DNA of 64,000 nucleotides, taken from NCBI GenBank assembly GCA_017502305.1, contig JAFVVG010000024.1, positions 37,115 to 101,114 on the forward strand, written 5' to 3'. The stretch is from Clostridia bacterium. Lineage in GTDB: Bacteria; Bacillota; Clostridia; Christensenellales; Aristaeellaceae. Positions within the stretch are counted from its first letter, which is position 1. Every line of letters starts with the position of its first letter. Positions 34,604 to 43,244 of the stretch are shown piece after piece. The notes beneath the pieces were generated by a model that was given only the letters and a program-made list of their open reading frames with translations, did no database searches and was not told the origin of the DNA. Both the position numbers and the translations under genes were made by a program.

Positions 34604-34612
34604 ATTATACCA
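34604..34612 (-). promoter_or_regulatory. Extended -10 promoter of the AraC gene
   Basis: Minus strand TGGTATAAT (34612-34604) is an extended -10 without a good -35. The rest of the 240-base AraC-to-oxidoreductase gap is AT-rich and holds two ribosome-site-like AGGAGG tracts, of which the one at 34788-34792 serves the gene at 34801. Confidence 0.5.
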
Positions 34613-34800
34613 CATGAAACAGGATTTGCATGGTATTTTCTTGTGAGTGTGCAAGAAAAACATACAAACATGCAGAATGTGCCTAAAATGGGCATATAAG
34701 GTCGCAAAATTTTGGAAGATAAGAGGATTTAAGGAGGATAAATCAGCGCTCATCACGAAATAGATGCCGCGTATAACCGTGCAAAACGGAGGAAACTGAG

Positions 34801-35970
34801 ATGAACAAGCTGCGCCTGGGCGTTATTGGCCTGGGGAACATGGGATCGGAACACTGCCAGCTGGTGCTTTCCGGCAAAGCGAAGGAGATCAAGTTGTGCT
34901 GTGTGGCGGACCTGCGGGAGGATCGCCGCGTCTGGGCCCGGGAAAAGCTGCCTGGGGATGTGACGGTATACGCATCCGGTCAGGAGCTGATTGACGCCGG
35001 CGAGTGTCAGGCGGTGATCATCGCTGTGCCCCACTACGCGCATCCGGAACTGTCGGTGGCGGCGCTGAAAAAGGGCCTGCATGTGCTGTGTGAAAAGCCG
35101 GTGGCGGTTTATACCCGGCAGGTGCAGCCTGTGCTGGACGCGGCCAGGGAAAGCGGCAAAACCTTCGCGCTGATGTTCAACCAGCGGACCAACTGCCTGT
35201 ATCGCAAAATGAAGGAAATCATGGATTCCGGTGAGCTGGGCCCCATGAAGCGCATGGCCTGGACCATCACGGACTGGTACAGGGCTCAGGCGTATTACGA
35301 TTCCGGCTCCTGGCGCGCCACCTGGGCGGGGGAAGGCGGCGGCGTGCTGCTGAACCAGTGCCCCCACCAGCTGGATCTGCTGCAGTGGATCTGCGGTCTG
35401 CCGGTGAAGGTGCGGGCCTTTGCCCACGAGGGCAAGTGGCACGACATCGAGGTGGAGGACGACGTGACCGCCTACCTGGAGTTTGAAAACGGAGCCACGG
35501 GCGTGTTCATCGCCTCCACCGGCGATCTTCCCGGCACCAACCGGCTGGAGATCACCTGCGACAGGGGCAAACTTATCTGCGAAAACGGCAGGCTCATGAT
35601 GTGGAAGCTGCCCATGAGTGAAAGCGAGGGCTACCGCCATGGCGCAGACGCTTACCCCACGCCGGATATCCAGCCTGTGGAGGTGGAAACCGATGGGGAG
35701 AACCCCCAGCACATCGGCGTGACCAATGCCTTCGCGGCCCATATCCTTCACGGTACGCCGCTGGTGGCCAGGGGCGAGGAAGGCCTTCGGGCGCTGATGC
35801 TCTCCAACGCCATGCACCTTTCCGCCTGGCTGGAAAAGCCCGTGACCCTGCCCATTGACGAGGATCAGTTTGCCCGGCTTCTTCGGGCAAGGCGGCTGAC
35901 GTCCCGGCTGAAGGATACCCGGGACGTGACCTTCTCCACGGACCACAGCGCCACCGGCAAGGCGCTGTAA
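34801..35970 (+). CDS. Gfo/Idh/MocA-family oxidoreductase
   Basis: The third member of the family in the window has 389 residues. It opens with MNKLRLGVIGLGNMGSEH, has the EKP motif in HVLCEKPVAVYTRQ and the helix GVLLNQCPHQLDLLQWICGL. ATG at 34801 follows CGGAGG. It is canonical in both motifs, unlike the enzyme at 31325. It stands before GH31 and GH127 genes but is separated from them by a terminator. A sugar dehydrogenase or epimerase-type redox step is expected; substrate not known. Confidence 0.93.
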   Translation: MNKLRLGVIGLGNMGSEHCQLVLSGKAKEIKLCCVADLREDRRVWAREKLPGDVTVYASGQELIDAGECQAVIIAVPHYAHPELSVAALKKGLHVLCEKPVAVYTRQVQPVLDAARESGKTFALMFNQRTNCLYRKMKEIMDSGELGPMKRMAWTITDWYRAQAYYDSGSWRATWAGEGGGVLLNQCPHQLDLLQWICGLPVKVRAFAHEGKWHDIEVEDDVTAYLEFENGATGVFIASTGDLPGTNRLEITCDRGKLICENGRLMMWKLPMSESEGYRHGADAYPTPDIQPVEVETDGENPQHIGVTNAFAAHILHGTPLVARGEEGLRALMLSNAMHLSAWLEKPVTLPIDEDQFARLLRARRLTSRLKDTRDVTFSTDHSATGKAL

Positions 35971-35997
35971 ACACGCCGGCCAACGCGATATATTCAA

Positions 35998-36032
35998 AGC
36001 CACGGCAATCTTTGCTGCCGTGGCTTGCTTTA
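35998..36032 (+). terminator. Terminator after the third oxidoreductase
   Basis: AGCCACGGCA and TGCCGTGGCT form a perfect stem around ATCTTTGC, then TGCTTTATT. Confidence 0.85.
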
Positions 36033-36108
36033 TTGGGTATGTCATGATAGTATGGTGGTACAGGAAAGATTCGGGCGCAGCGCTTGACGCCCAAAGGAGA
36101 AAGTACAT

Positions 36109-38085
36109 ATGAATTTCTTTGAATACAACGGCCGCCAGGTAATCTGGCGCAACCACGGCGAGACGGTGGTGGTGGAGCCCTGGGGACCGGACAGCCTCCG
36201 CGTGCGGGCGGTGCTTATGGGGGATGTGCGGGATGATCGCTTTGCACTCCTGGATCCCATGCCCTGCGAGGATGTGGAATACACCCTTATTGATGACAGC
36301 CACGCTACCCTGCGCTGCGGCAAGATCACCGCGAGGATGGACGTGTGCGGCTGGAAGGGCCGGGTGAAGATCACCTTTGTGAACCAGAAGGGCCAGGTGC
36401 TCCTCCGGGAGACGGACGGCGAGAACGCACTGGTACTTCAGAGCCGCAAGTTTGAGCCCATCCTGGGCGGCGACCACACGCTTACCGCCTCCTTCGAGGG
36501 CTTTGACGACGAGCGCATCTACGGCATGGGCCAGTACCAGGAGGAGTATATCGACTGGAAGGGCTGCATGCTGGAGCTGGCGCACCGCAACTCCCAGGCC
36601 AGCGTGCCTTTCATCATGTCCAGCCGGGGCTATGGCTTTCTGTGGCACAATCCGGCCATTGGCTGGGTGAACTTCGGCCGCAACCGCACCAGCTGGCATG
36701 CCCAGACCACCAAGCAGCTGGATTACTGGGTCACCGCTGGCGACAAGCCTGCCGATATCAGCCGCAATTACGCCCGCGCCACCGGTTTTGTGCCCATGAT
36801 GCCGGAATACGGCCTGGGCTTCTGGCAGTGCAAGCTGCGCTACTGGAACCAGGAGCAGCTGCTGGAGGTGGCCCGGGAATACAAGCGCCGGGGCCTGCCG
36901 ATTGACGTGATCGTCTGCGATTTCTTCCACTGGCCCCATATGGGTGACTTCCGCTTTGACGAGGAGTTCTTCCCGGACCCCGCCGCCATGGTGAAGGAGC
37001 TTAAGGACATGGGCATTGAGCTGATGGTTTCCGTGTGGCCCCAGGTGGCCCTGACCAGCGAGAATTATGGCGAAATGCTCCAGCAGGGTCTTCTGGTTCG
37101 CGCCGAATACGGCGAGCAGATCGGCATGCGCTTCGCCGAGGACTCCATGTTCTTCGACGCCACCAATCCCCGGGCCCGCAAGTATGTGTGGGAGAAGTGC
37201 AAAAAGAATTACTACGATCACGGTATCCGCATTTTCTGGCTGGATGAGGCGGAGCCGGAATACGGCACCTATGATTTCAAGGCCTATCGCTACCACATTG
37301 GCACCAACCAGCAGGTGGGCAACGTGTGGCCCCAGTATTACTCCCGTATGTTCTACGAAGGCATGGTGGAGGCGGGCCAGGAGAATCCCGTGAACCTGGT
37401 GCGCTGCGCCTGGGCAGGCAGCCAGCGCTACGGCGCCCTGGTGTGGTCTGGCGATATCATGAGCGACTGGGCTTATTTCCGCCGCCAGGTCTGCGCCGGC
37501 GTGAGCATGGGCGTGGCGGGCATCCCCTGGTGGACCACGGATATCGGCGGTTTCCATGGCGGACATCCCGCGGACGAAGGCTTCCGGGAGCTGCTGGTGC
37601 GCTGGTTCCAGTGGGGCTGCTATTGCCCGGTGATGCGTCTCCACGGCGACCGCCAGCCCGGCGGCCCTGTCTATCGCAAGGACGGCACCCAGCAACTGTT
37701 TACCGGCACCAACAATGAGGTCTGGTCCTTTGGCGAGGAGGCCTATCCCATTCTGGTGAAGTACATGAACCGCCGCGAGGAACTGCGGGATTATGTCCGG
37801 GAATTGATGAGGCAGGCCCACGAGGAGGGTACGCCCCTGCTCCGCGGCATGTTCTATGAGTTCCCGGAGGACGAGAACTGTGCTCTGCTGCAGGATCAGT
37901 ACATGTTCGGCGGCAAGTATCTGGTGGCGCCCGTGATGGAAGCGGGCCAGCGCAGCCGCAGCGTTTATCTGCCGGAGGGCGCCTGGCGCAATGTGGATAC
38001 CGGTGAGGTACTCCGGGGCGGCCGGCGGGTTACCGTCCCCGCGCCCCTGGAGGTCATTCCCGTGCTTGAGAAGATCGAAGAATAA
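36109..38085 (+). CDS. Glycoside hydrolase family 31 (alpha-xylosidase/alpha-glucosidase)
   Basis: This 658-residue retaining hydrolase has its nucleophile Asp379 in IRIFWLDEAEPEYG and its acid/base Asp449 in VWSGDIMSDWAYF. The galactose-mutarotase-like N-terminal domain includes YGMGQYQEEYIDWKG; PWWTTDIGGFHGG is the usual barrel loop. FFHWPHMGDFRFDEEFFPDP resembles the xylosidase branch (YicI-like), so alpha-xylosidase on xyloglucan fragments is the best guess. It starts after AAAGGAG, has no signal peptide, and is followed 12 bases later by GH127, clearly one operon. Confidence 0.93.
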   Translation: MNFFEYNGRQVIWRNHGETVVVEPWGPDSLRVRAVLMGDVRDDRFALLDPMPCEDVEYTLIDDSHATLRCGKITARMDVCGWKGRVKITFVNQKGQVLLRETDGENALVLQSRKFEPILGGDHTLTASFEGFDDERIYGMGQYQEEYIDWKGCMLELAHRNSQASVPFIMSSRGYGFLWHNPAIGWVNFGRNRTSWHAQTTKQLDYWVTAGDKPADISRNYARATGFVPMMPEYGLGFWQCKLRYWNQEQLLEVAREYKRRGLPIDVIVCDFFHWPHMGDFRFDEEFFPDPAAMVKELKDMGIELMVSVWPQVALTSENYGEMLQQGLLVRAEYGEQIGMRFAEDSMFFDATNPRARKYVWEKCKKNYYDHGIRIFWLDEAEPEYGTYDFKAYRYHIGTNQQVGNVWPQYYSRMFYEGMVEAGQENPVNLVRCAWAGSQRYGALVWSGDIMSDWAYFRRQVCAGVSMGVAGIPWWTTDIGGFHGGHPADEGFRELLVRWFQWGCYCPVMRLHGDRQPGGPVYRKDGTQQLFTGTNNEVWSFGEEAYPILVKYMNRREELRDYVRELMRQAHEEGTPLLRGMFYEFPEDENCALLQDQYMFGGKYLVAPVMEAGQRSRSVYLPEGAWRNVDTGEVLRGGRRVTVPAPLEVIPVLEKIEE

Positions 38086-38097
38086 AGGAGAAGGCTT

Positions 38098-40017
38098 ATG
38101 TACCGCTCACTGCCCCTGAAGGACATTCAGATTACTGATCCCTTTTTCACCGCCCGCATCGAGACCGCCCGCAAGGTGACCATCCCCTATATGTGGGAAA
38201 CCCTTAACGACCGCGTTCCCGGCGTGGCGCCCAGCCACTGCATTGAGAATTTCCGCATCGCCGCCGGCCTGCAGGAGGGCGAGTTCCACGGCTTCTGGTT
38301 CCAGGATACGGATCTGTGGAAGTGGATCGAGGGCGTGGCTTATTCCCTGGCCACCCATCCGGACGCCGACCTGGAGAAAACCGTGGACGAAGCCATCGAC
38401 CTGGCGGGCAAGGCCCAGCAGGAGGACGGCTACCTGGACACCTACTACATCGTGAAGGGCATCGACAAGCGCTTCACCAACCTGCGTGACCACCACGAAA
38501 TGTATGTGGCGGGCCACATGTTCGAGGCGGCGGCCGCCTATTACGAGGCCACCGGCAAGCGCAAGCTGCTGGACATGGCCTGCCGTGTGGCGGACTGCTT
38601 CGACGCCAATTTCGGCCCGGAGGAGGAAAAACTCCACGGCTATCCCGGCCACGAGGAGATCGAAGTGGGCCTGGCCAAGCTCTACCGCGTTACCGGCGAG
38701 GAAAAATACATCCGCCTGGCCAAGTATTTCCTGGACGTCCGCGGCCAGCAGCCCCATTATTACGATCAGGAGGCTGCCAAACGGGGTGAAACGCAGATCG
38801 CCTGGAGTCATCTGCGCTATCCGCAAAAGCCCTACACCTACTATCAGGCCCATGTGCCTGTCCGTGAGCAGAAGGAAGCCAACGGCCACGCTGTGCGGCA
38901 GCTGTATCTGCTTTCCGGTATGGCGGACGTGGGCAGCATGGCCGGCGACTCCACCCTGGTGGAGGCGGCGGATACGGTGTTTGACAACATCATCCACAAG
39001 CAGATGTACATCACCGGCGGCGTGGGCTCCACCCACGAGGGCGAGGCCTTCTCCTTCGATTACGACCTGCCCCCGGAGCGCTGCTATACCGAAACCTGCG
39101 CCTCCATCGCCCTGGCCATGACGGCCTCACGGCTGAACCGCATCGCTCCCAATGGCCGCTATGGCGATACGGTGGAGCGCACGCTGTATAACGGCATCCT
39201 CTCCGGTGTGAGCCTGGACGGCACCAAGTATTTCTATATTAACCCCCTTGAGGTGTGGCCCGACCGCTGCGTCCGCCGGCAGGACATGCATGTGGACCCG
39301 GAGCGCATGGGCTGGTTCGGCTGCGCCTGCTGCCCGCCCAATGTGCTGCGCACCCTGACGGGCCTGGGCAATTACATCTACGCCGCTGACGAGGAAAGCC
39401 TGCTGGTGGATCAGTACATCGCCTCAAAGGTGGATACGGAAGCCGCCGGACAAAAGATTGCCTTCACCATGGAAGCCAACTTCCCCTGGGACGGCAAGGT
39501 GAGAATGACCATGAACAGTGCGGCCTCCTTCCGGCTGATGCTCCGCAAGCCCTGGTGGGCCAAGACCTGGAGCCTGACCCTCAACGGCGAGCTGGTGGAA
39601 GCTTCCCTGGCAAACGGCTATCTGACGCTGGAGAGTGCCTTTGCCGCCGGGGATGTGATTGAGCTGGATCTGCCCATGGAGGTACGCTTCATGAACGCTA
39701 CCCTGCGCAGCCCCAATTATGTGGGCAAAACTGCCCTCATGCGGGGCCCCGTGGTGTATTGCCTGGAGGAAAAGGACAACGGCGGTGAGCTGTGGAACCT
39801 TTCGGTGAAGGCGGTTGAAGCGGAGGCTTCTCACCGGGAAGATCTGCTGGGCGGCGTGACCACCATTACCTGCCAGGGCTTGCGCCAGGAAGGCGAAGGC
39901 GACCTGTACAACGAGGACGCATACGCTGAAAAAGCCCAGCAGCTGACCTTTGTGCCCTATTACGCATGGGGCAACCGGGGCCGGGGCGAGATGGCTGTGT
40001 GGGTGAGAAAAGCATAA
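38098..40017 (+). CDS. Glycoside hydrolase family 127 (beta-L-arabinofuranosidase)
   Basis: The 639-residue protein belongs to the DUF1680/HypBA1 family, which releases L-arabinose from beta-1,2-linked arabinofuranosides of plant extensins. All active-site residues known from Bifidobacterium HypBA1 are present at a constant offset of six: Glu316 (acid/base) in HEGEAFSFDYDL, Glu332 and Cys334 in CYTETCAS, and Cys411 (nucleophile) with Cys412 in GCACCPPN, which bind zinc. AAAGGAG and a 12-base gap link it to GH31. It has no signal peptide and acts on imported oligomers. Confidence 0.96.
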   Translation: MYRSLPLKDIQITDPFFTARIETARKVTIPYMWETLNDRVPGVAPSHCIENFRIAAGLQEGEFHGFWFQDTDLWKWIEGVAYSLATHPDADLEKTVDEAIDLAGKAQQEDGYLDTYYIVKGIDKRFTNLRDHHEMYVAGHMFEAAAAYYEATGKRKLLDMACRVADCFDANFGPEEEKLHGYPGHEEIEVGLAKLYRVTGEEKYIRLAKYFLDVRGQQPHYYDQEAAKRGETQIAWSHLRYPQKPYTYYQAHVPVREQKEANGHAVRQLYLLSGMADVGSMAGDSTLVEAADTVFDNIIHKQMYITGGVGSTHEGEAFSFDYDLPPERCYTETCASIALAMTASRLNRIAPNGRYGDTVERTLYNGILSGVSLDGTKYFYINPLEVWPDRCVRRQDMHVDPERMGWFGCACCPPNVLRTLTGLGNYIYAADEESLLVDQYIASKVDTEAAGQKIAFTMEANFPWDGKVRMTMNSAASFRLMLRKPWWAKTWSLTLNGELVEASLANGYLTLESAFAAGDVIELDLPMEVRFMNATLRSPNYVGKTALMRGPVVYCLEEKDNGGELWNLSVKAVEAEASHREDLLGGVTTITCQGLRQEGEGDLYNEDAYAEKAQQLTFVPYYAWGNRGRGEMAVWVRKA

Positions 40018-40081
40018 TTGCTTTGCTGTTTTTCGTGGCGGATTGCTGTATTGTTCAAAACAGAACGATGGGAAAAGAAGC

Positions 40082-40489
40082 ATGAAAAAGATGATTACCA
40101 ATCACATAACCAGTTGCACGATTGCATGGGAGAAGTGTGAAGCAGCGCATGCAGATGAGATATCAAAGGTCATTACACGAATCCTGCAAACCGAGATTCA
40201 GGTTAGGTTTTATGATGGATATGGCAGCCTGATCAGTGGTAGGATCTGGCCGATGACCGATCAGCGAAAGCTGGAACTTTTCAACTTTATGGACAGTTGT
40301 ATTCATGCATGGACCAGTGATGATTACTCGGTTTGTGTTGACGACGGCTTTTGTTGGCAGCTTAAAGTGTGTACCAAAGGCCGGTGCTTGAGAACAATTA
40401 ATGGAACAGTAGAACCGCCGCCCCATGGAGAAATAATCAAAGACATGCTTGCTCAAATAATCGGTGAAGAAAACTGCTATTTCTGCTGA
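40082..40489 (+). CDS. Hypothetical protein, unusually AT-rich
   Basis: This 135-residue frame shows no family I know. The coding region is visibly poorer in G+C and uses A/T-ending codons, unlike all neighbours. It is cysteine and tryptophan rich for its length (eight Cys, including a terminal CYFC). The ribosome site is weak (GGGAAAAGAAG), with the ATG at 40082. It has no membrane segment. It could be a recent acquisition or an orphan gene. A good terminator follows, which supports its being a real unit. Confidence 0.6.
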   Translation: MKKMITNHITSCTIAWEKCEAAHADEISKVITRILQTEIQVRFYDGYGSLISGRIWPMTDQRKLELFNFMDSCIHAWTSDDYSVCVDDGFCWQLKVCTKGRCLRTINGTVEPPPHGEIIKDMLAQIIGEENCYFC

Positions 40490-40512
40490 TCGCATATACG
40501 GATGCAAAGCCA

Positions 40513-40547
40513 AAGGGGTGTGTTTTCCGGAATACGCCCCTTTTTCC
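40513..40547 (+). terminator. Terminator after the AT-rich orphan
   Basis: AAGGGGTGTG and the ACGCCCCTT arm pair (one G-U pair), then TTTTTCC. Confidence 0.75.
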
Positions 40548-40557
40548 ATTTGGCTAT

Positions 40558-40585
40558 TTGCTTTTTACTGAAAATGTGGTAGAAT
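40558..40585 (+). promoter_or_regulatory. Promoter of the DegV gene
   Basis: TTGCTT (40558-40563) and TAGAAT (40580-40585) are 16 bases apart, with TGG before the -10 (extended -10). Confidence 0.6.
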
Positions 40586-40638
40586 ATTCTGTACGGCTTC
40601 AACAACTGCCGTGCCCAGTATTTCATTCGGAGGAGACC

Positions 40639-41478
40639 ATGGTACGCATCATCACCGATTCCGCTGCTGATTTTGAGCCGGAAGAGATGGAACAAATGCA
40701 CGTTACCTGCATTCCGCTGACGGTTATGTTCGGCACGAAGGAATATCAGGAGAACGTGGATCTGAATAAAAATCAGTTTTACGACCTGTTGCGGGACAGC
40801 GGTGAATTTCCCAAAACGGCTCAGGCCTCGCCCCAGCTGCTGAAGGACCTGTTCCGCCAGGCGGACGCCGCTGGCGATGAAGCCATTTACATCACCATTT
40901 CCTCGGGCTTCAGCGGCACCTATCAGAACGCCGAGCTGCTCCGCCAGAAGCTGAACCTGCCCGGCTGTTATGTGGTAGACAGCGAAAACGGCACCGGCGG
41001 CCAGCGCATGGTGGTGGAATATGCCGTGAAGCTCCGGGACGAGGGCAAAACCGCCAAGGAAATCGTCTCCGCCCTGGAAGCAATGCGCAAGCGTGTGGTG
41101 CTCTACGCCTGCATGGATACCCTGGAGTACCTCTACAAGGGCGGCCGCATTTCCGGCGCGGTGTACCGCGTGGGCTCCCTGGCCCAGATCAAGCCCATTC
41201 TCCAGGTGGACGCCGAGGGCAAGCTGGCCATTCCTGCCAAGGCAATGGGCATGAAAAAGGGCATGGCCTTCATGTGCGAAAAGGTGAAGGAGCTGCCTCC
41301 GGACGGTGAGTTTCCCTTCTATGTGATGTATACCGATGACCGTGTTAACGGCCTGGCCCTGGCCGAGCGTATCCGCGCCCTGGGCATTGAGGTGCCGGAG
41401 GAGCGGATCATCAACGTGGGCGCCGCCATCGGCACCCATGTTGGCCCCAAAGCCTGCGGATTGGTTTATGTGCATTGA
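40639..41478 (+). CDS. DegV family fatty-acid-binding protein
   Basis: The 279-residue protein belongs to the DegV/FakB family, which presents fatty acids to the kinase FakA. It shows MVRIITDSAADF at the start, the PKTAQASPQ motif, ITISSGFSGTYQNAE, KGGRISGAVYRVG and a C-terminal VGAAIGTHVGPKACG. ATG at 40639 follows CGGAGGAG. It is a single-gene unit with its own promoter and terminator. Which lipid it binds cannot be told. Confidence 0.95.
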   Translation: MVRIITDSAADFEPEEMEQMHVTCIPLTVMFGTKEYQENVDLNKNQFYDLLRDSGEFPKTAQASPQLLKDLFRQADAAGDEAIYITISSGFSGTYQNAELLRQKLNLPGCYVVDSENGTGGQRMVVEYAVKLRDEGKTAKEIVSALEAMRKRVVLYACMDTLEYLYKGGRISGAVYRVGSLAQIKPILQVDAEGKLAIPAKAMGMKKGMAFMCEKVKELPPDGEFPFYVMYTDDRVNGLALAERIRALGIEVPEERIINVGAAIGTHVGPKACGLVYVH

Positions 41479-41484
41479 ATTTTG

Positions 41485-41512
41485 CCGCCTGAGCGATCAG
41501 GCGGTTTTTTGA
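41485..41512 (+). terminator. Terminator after the DegV gene
   Basis: CCGCCTGA and TCAGGCGG pair around GCGA, then TTTTTT. Confidence 0.92.
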
Positions 41513-41541
41513 TTGAAAAAGAACAAATGGTATGATATAAT
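41513..41541 (+). promoter_or_regulatory. Promoter of the NUDIX/metalloprotease/phosphoesterase operon
   Basis: TTGAAA (41513-41518) and a perfect TATAAT (41536-41541) are 17 bases apart, starting directly after the preceding terminator. Confidence 0.8.
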
Positions 41542-41599
41542 TTCATAATGTAGCCTGATAAAGGAATGAAGTAAACCGCTGTAAAAAGGGGGATGAATC

Positions 41600-42115
41600 A
41601 TGAGCCGGGATATCCTTTTCAAAGAAGACACCTTCGTCTTTTCCAGCCGGGTTTCCGGTGTGTTGGTACACGATGGCAAGGTGCTGGTGCAGTGTCCGCC
41701 CGGTACCACGGAGCATGCCTTCATCGGCGGCCATGTGATGATCGGGGAGACACAGGCCGAGGCCCTTGTCCGTGAGTTTATGGAGGAGATCCACGCCCCC
41801 GTGACGCCGGTGAAGCTGCTGGCGGTGGGGGAGGTGTTCATCCCTTGGGGCAAGCGGCCTGCCCATCAGATCGGACTGTACTACAAGGTTCAGCTGGACG
41901 ACCTGGCAGCCATCCCCCTGGAGGGTTCCTTCCGGGGCTGTGACGAACTGGGCGGGGAGCGCATCGACCTGGATTACAAGTGGATTCCGCTGGAAGAGCT
42001 GCCCGGCCTGGAGATCTACCCGCCGGATGTGGTGCCCTTCATCCTCAACGAGCCGGAGGGCGCGGCGCATTTTGTTTATCGTGAAATTGGGAAAGAAGCG
42101 TTTAAGGAGATCTGA
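41600..42115 (+). CDS. NUDIX hydrolase
   Basis: This 171-residue protein has a NUDIX box, GHVMIGETQAEALVREFMEE (residues about 44-63): the G-x5-E and REx2EE metal-binding core is intact, though the following XGU end is altered to IHA. It hydrolyses a nucleoside-diphosphate-linked or similar substrate; which one is not evident. It starts after GGGGGATG at 41600 and is followed four bases later by the membrane protease gene. Confidence 0.9.
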   Translation: MSRDILFKEDTFVFSSRVSGVLVHDGKVLVQCPPGTTEHAFIGGHVMIGETQAEALVREFMEEIHAPVTPVKLLAVGEVFIPWGKRPAHQIGLYYKVQLDDLAAIPLEGSFRGCDELGGERIDLDYKWIPLEELPGLEIYPPDVVPFILNEPEGAAHFVYREIGKEAFKEI

Positions 42116-42119
42116 TATT

Positions 42120-43241
42120 ATGGCTGAACAGAAGAAAAAGAAAAAGTTTCCCTGGGGCGCGGTGATTTATATCCTGGTCTGCGCCTTGATCGGCGGCTGC
42201 ATCGGCGTGGTAATGGGCAAGAACGATGTGGAGTTTGACTTATTCTCCTTTGCCTGGATCATGGTCAGCTTTGTGCCGGCGCTTTTCCTGCACATCATTG
42301 TGCACGAGGCGGGTCATGCCCTTTTCGGCATGCTGACGGGCTATAAGTTCCTCAGCTACCGGGTGGGCAGCTTTATGTGGGAGAAGGGCGCCGATGGCCA
42401 GGTGCGGTTCAGCCGGTTTTCCCTGGCTGGCACCGGCGGCCAGTGCCTGATGAGCCCGCCGGACTACAACGGCGGCAATTATCCCTATGTGTGGTACAAC
42501 CTGGGCGGTGCGGTGGTGAACATCCTGCTGGCGCTGCTGTTTGGCCTGGCAGCATGGCTGCTGCCCATGGCCGGCTGGCTGAAGGTGCTGTGCTGGATGC
42601 TGCTGCTGGTGGGTGTGTTCACGGGTGTGACCAATGGCCTGCCCGACCCCAGCGGCAAGCTGAACAACGATGGCAGCAACATCCTGGCCATCAGCCGCAG
42701 CCCGGAGGCCAGGCGGGCCTTCTGGCTGCAGATGAAGGTGAACGAGCAGATCGCCTGGGGCAAGCGCCTGCGTGACCTGCCGGAGGAATACTTCGCGCCC
42801 TATCCGCCGGAGAGCCGGGCCAACGCCATGGTGCTTTCCATGGAGGTGCTTTCCGCCAACCGGCAGTGGGATGCTCAGAACTTTGACAAGGCCAAGGAGA
42901 CCATGCTCTCCCTGGTGGACGACAAGCATGTGCCCGGCATCTACCGGCAGCTGATGACCTTCGAGCTGGCCTGGCTGGAGCTGGTAAGCGGCGAAAGCGG
43001 CGATTGGGTGGCCAAACTGGAGGAGAAGGAAGCGCAGCAGTTCGCCAAGGCCATGAAGAACTTCCCCACCATTCTGCGGGCCCAGTATGCCCTGGCGCTT
43101 CTCAAGGACAAGGACGAGAAGAAGGCGGCGGAGATCCGTAAGGCCTTTGACAAGATGGCGGCAAGCTATCCCCACGAGAGCGAGATCATCGGCGAGAAAG
43201 AGCTGATGGACCTGACGGAGCAAAAGGCGAAGGAGGCGTGA
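42120..43241 (+). CDS. M50-type membrane metalloprotease-like protein with C-terminal helical domain
   Basis: This 373-residue protein has membrane segments near 12-32 and 42-60, the zinc motif HEAGH (His62, Glu63, His66) in VHEAGHALFGML, two more segments around 135-180, and a distal NGLPDPSGKLNNDGSN that can supply the third metal ligand, as in site-2-protease-like proteins. The last 150 residues are soluble helix pairs (WDAQNFDKAKETMLSLVDDK), like TPR repeats. The ATG at 42120 lies within the four-base gap from the NUDIX gene. Substrate unknown; the cytoplasmic-side helical domain may select it. Confidence 0.8.
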   Translation: MAEQKKKKKFPWGAVIYILVCALIGGCIGVVMGKNDVEFDLFSFAWIMVSFVPALFLHIIVHEAGHALFGMLTGYKFLSYRVGSFMWEKGADGQVRFSRFSLAGTGGQCLMSPPDYNGGNYPYVWYNLGGAVVNILLALLFGLAAWLLPMAGWLKVLCWMLLLVGVFTGVTNGLPDPSGKLNNDGSNILAISRSPEARRAFWLQMKVNEQIAWGKRLRDLPEEYFAPYPPESRANAMVLSMEVLSANRQWDAQNFDKAKETMLSLVDDKHVPGIYRQLMTFELAWLELVSGESGDWVAKLEEKEAQQFAKAMKNFPTILRAQYALALLKDKDEKKAAEIRKAFDKMAASYPHESEIIGEKELMDLTEQKAKEA

Positions 43242-43244
43242 GCC

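Noticed and set aside
34735..34798. An 11-codon frame before the oxidoreductase gene at 34801
   Set aside because: ATG at 34763 lacks a ribosome site at proper distance and the frame runs through the real gene's own site; judged chance.
34753..37821. A 1022-codon open frame on the minus strand
   Set aside because: It is antisense to the oxidoreductase and GH31 genes, which have clear catalytic motifs and ribosome sites. Its translation matches no family.
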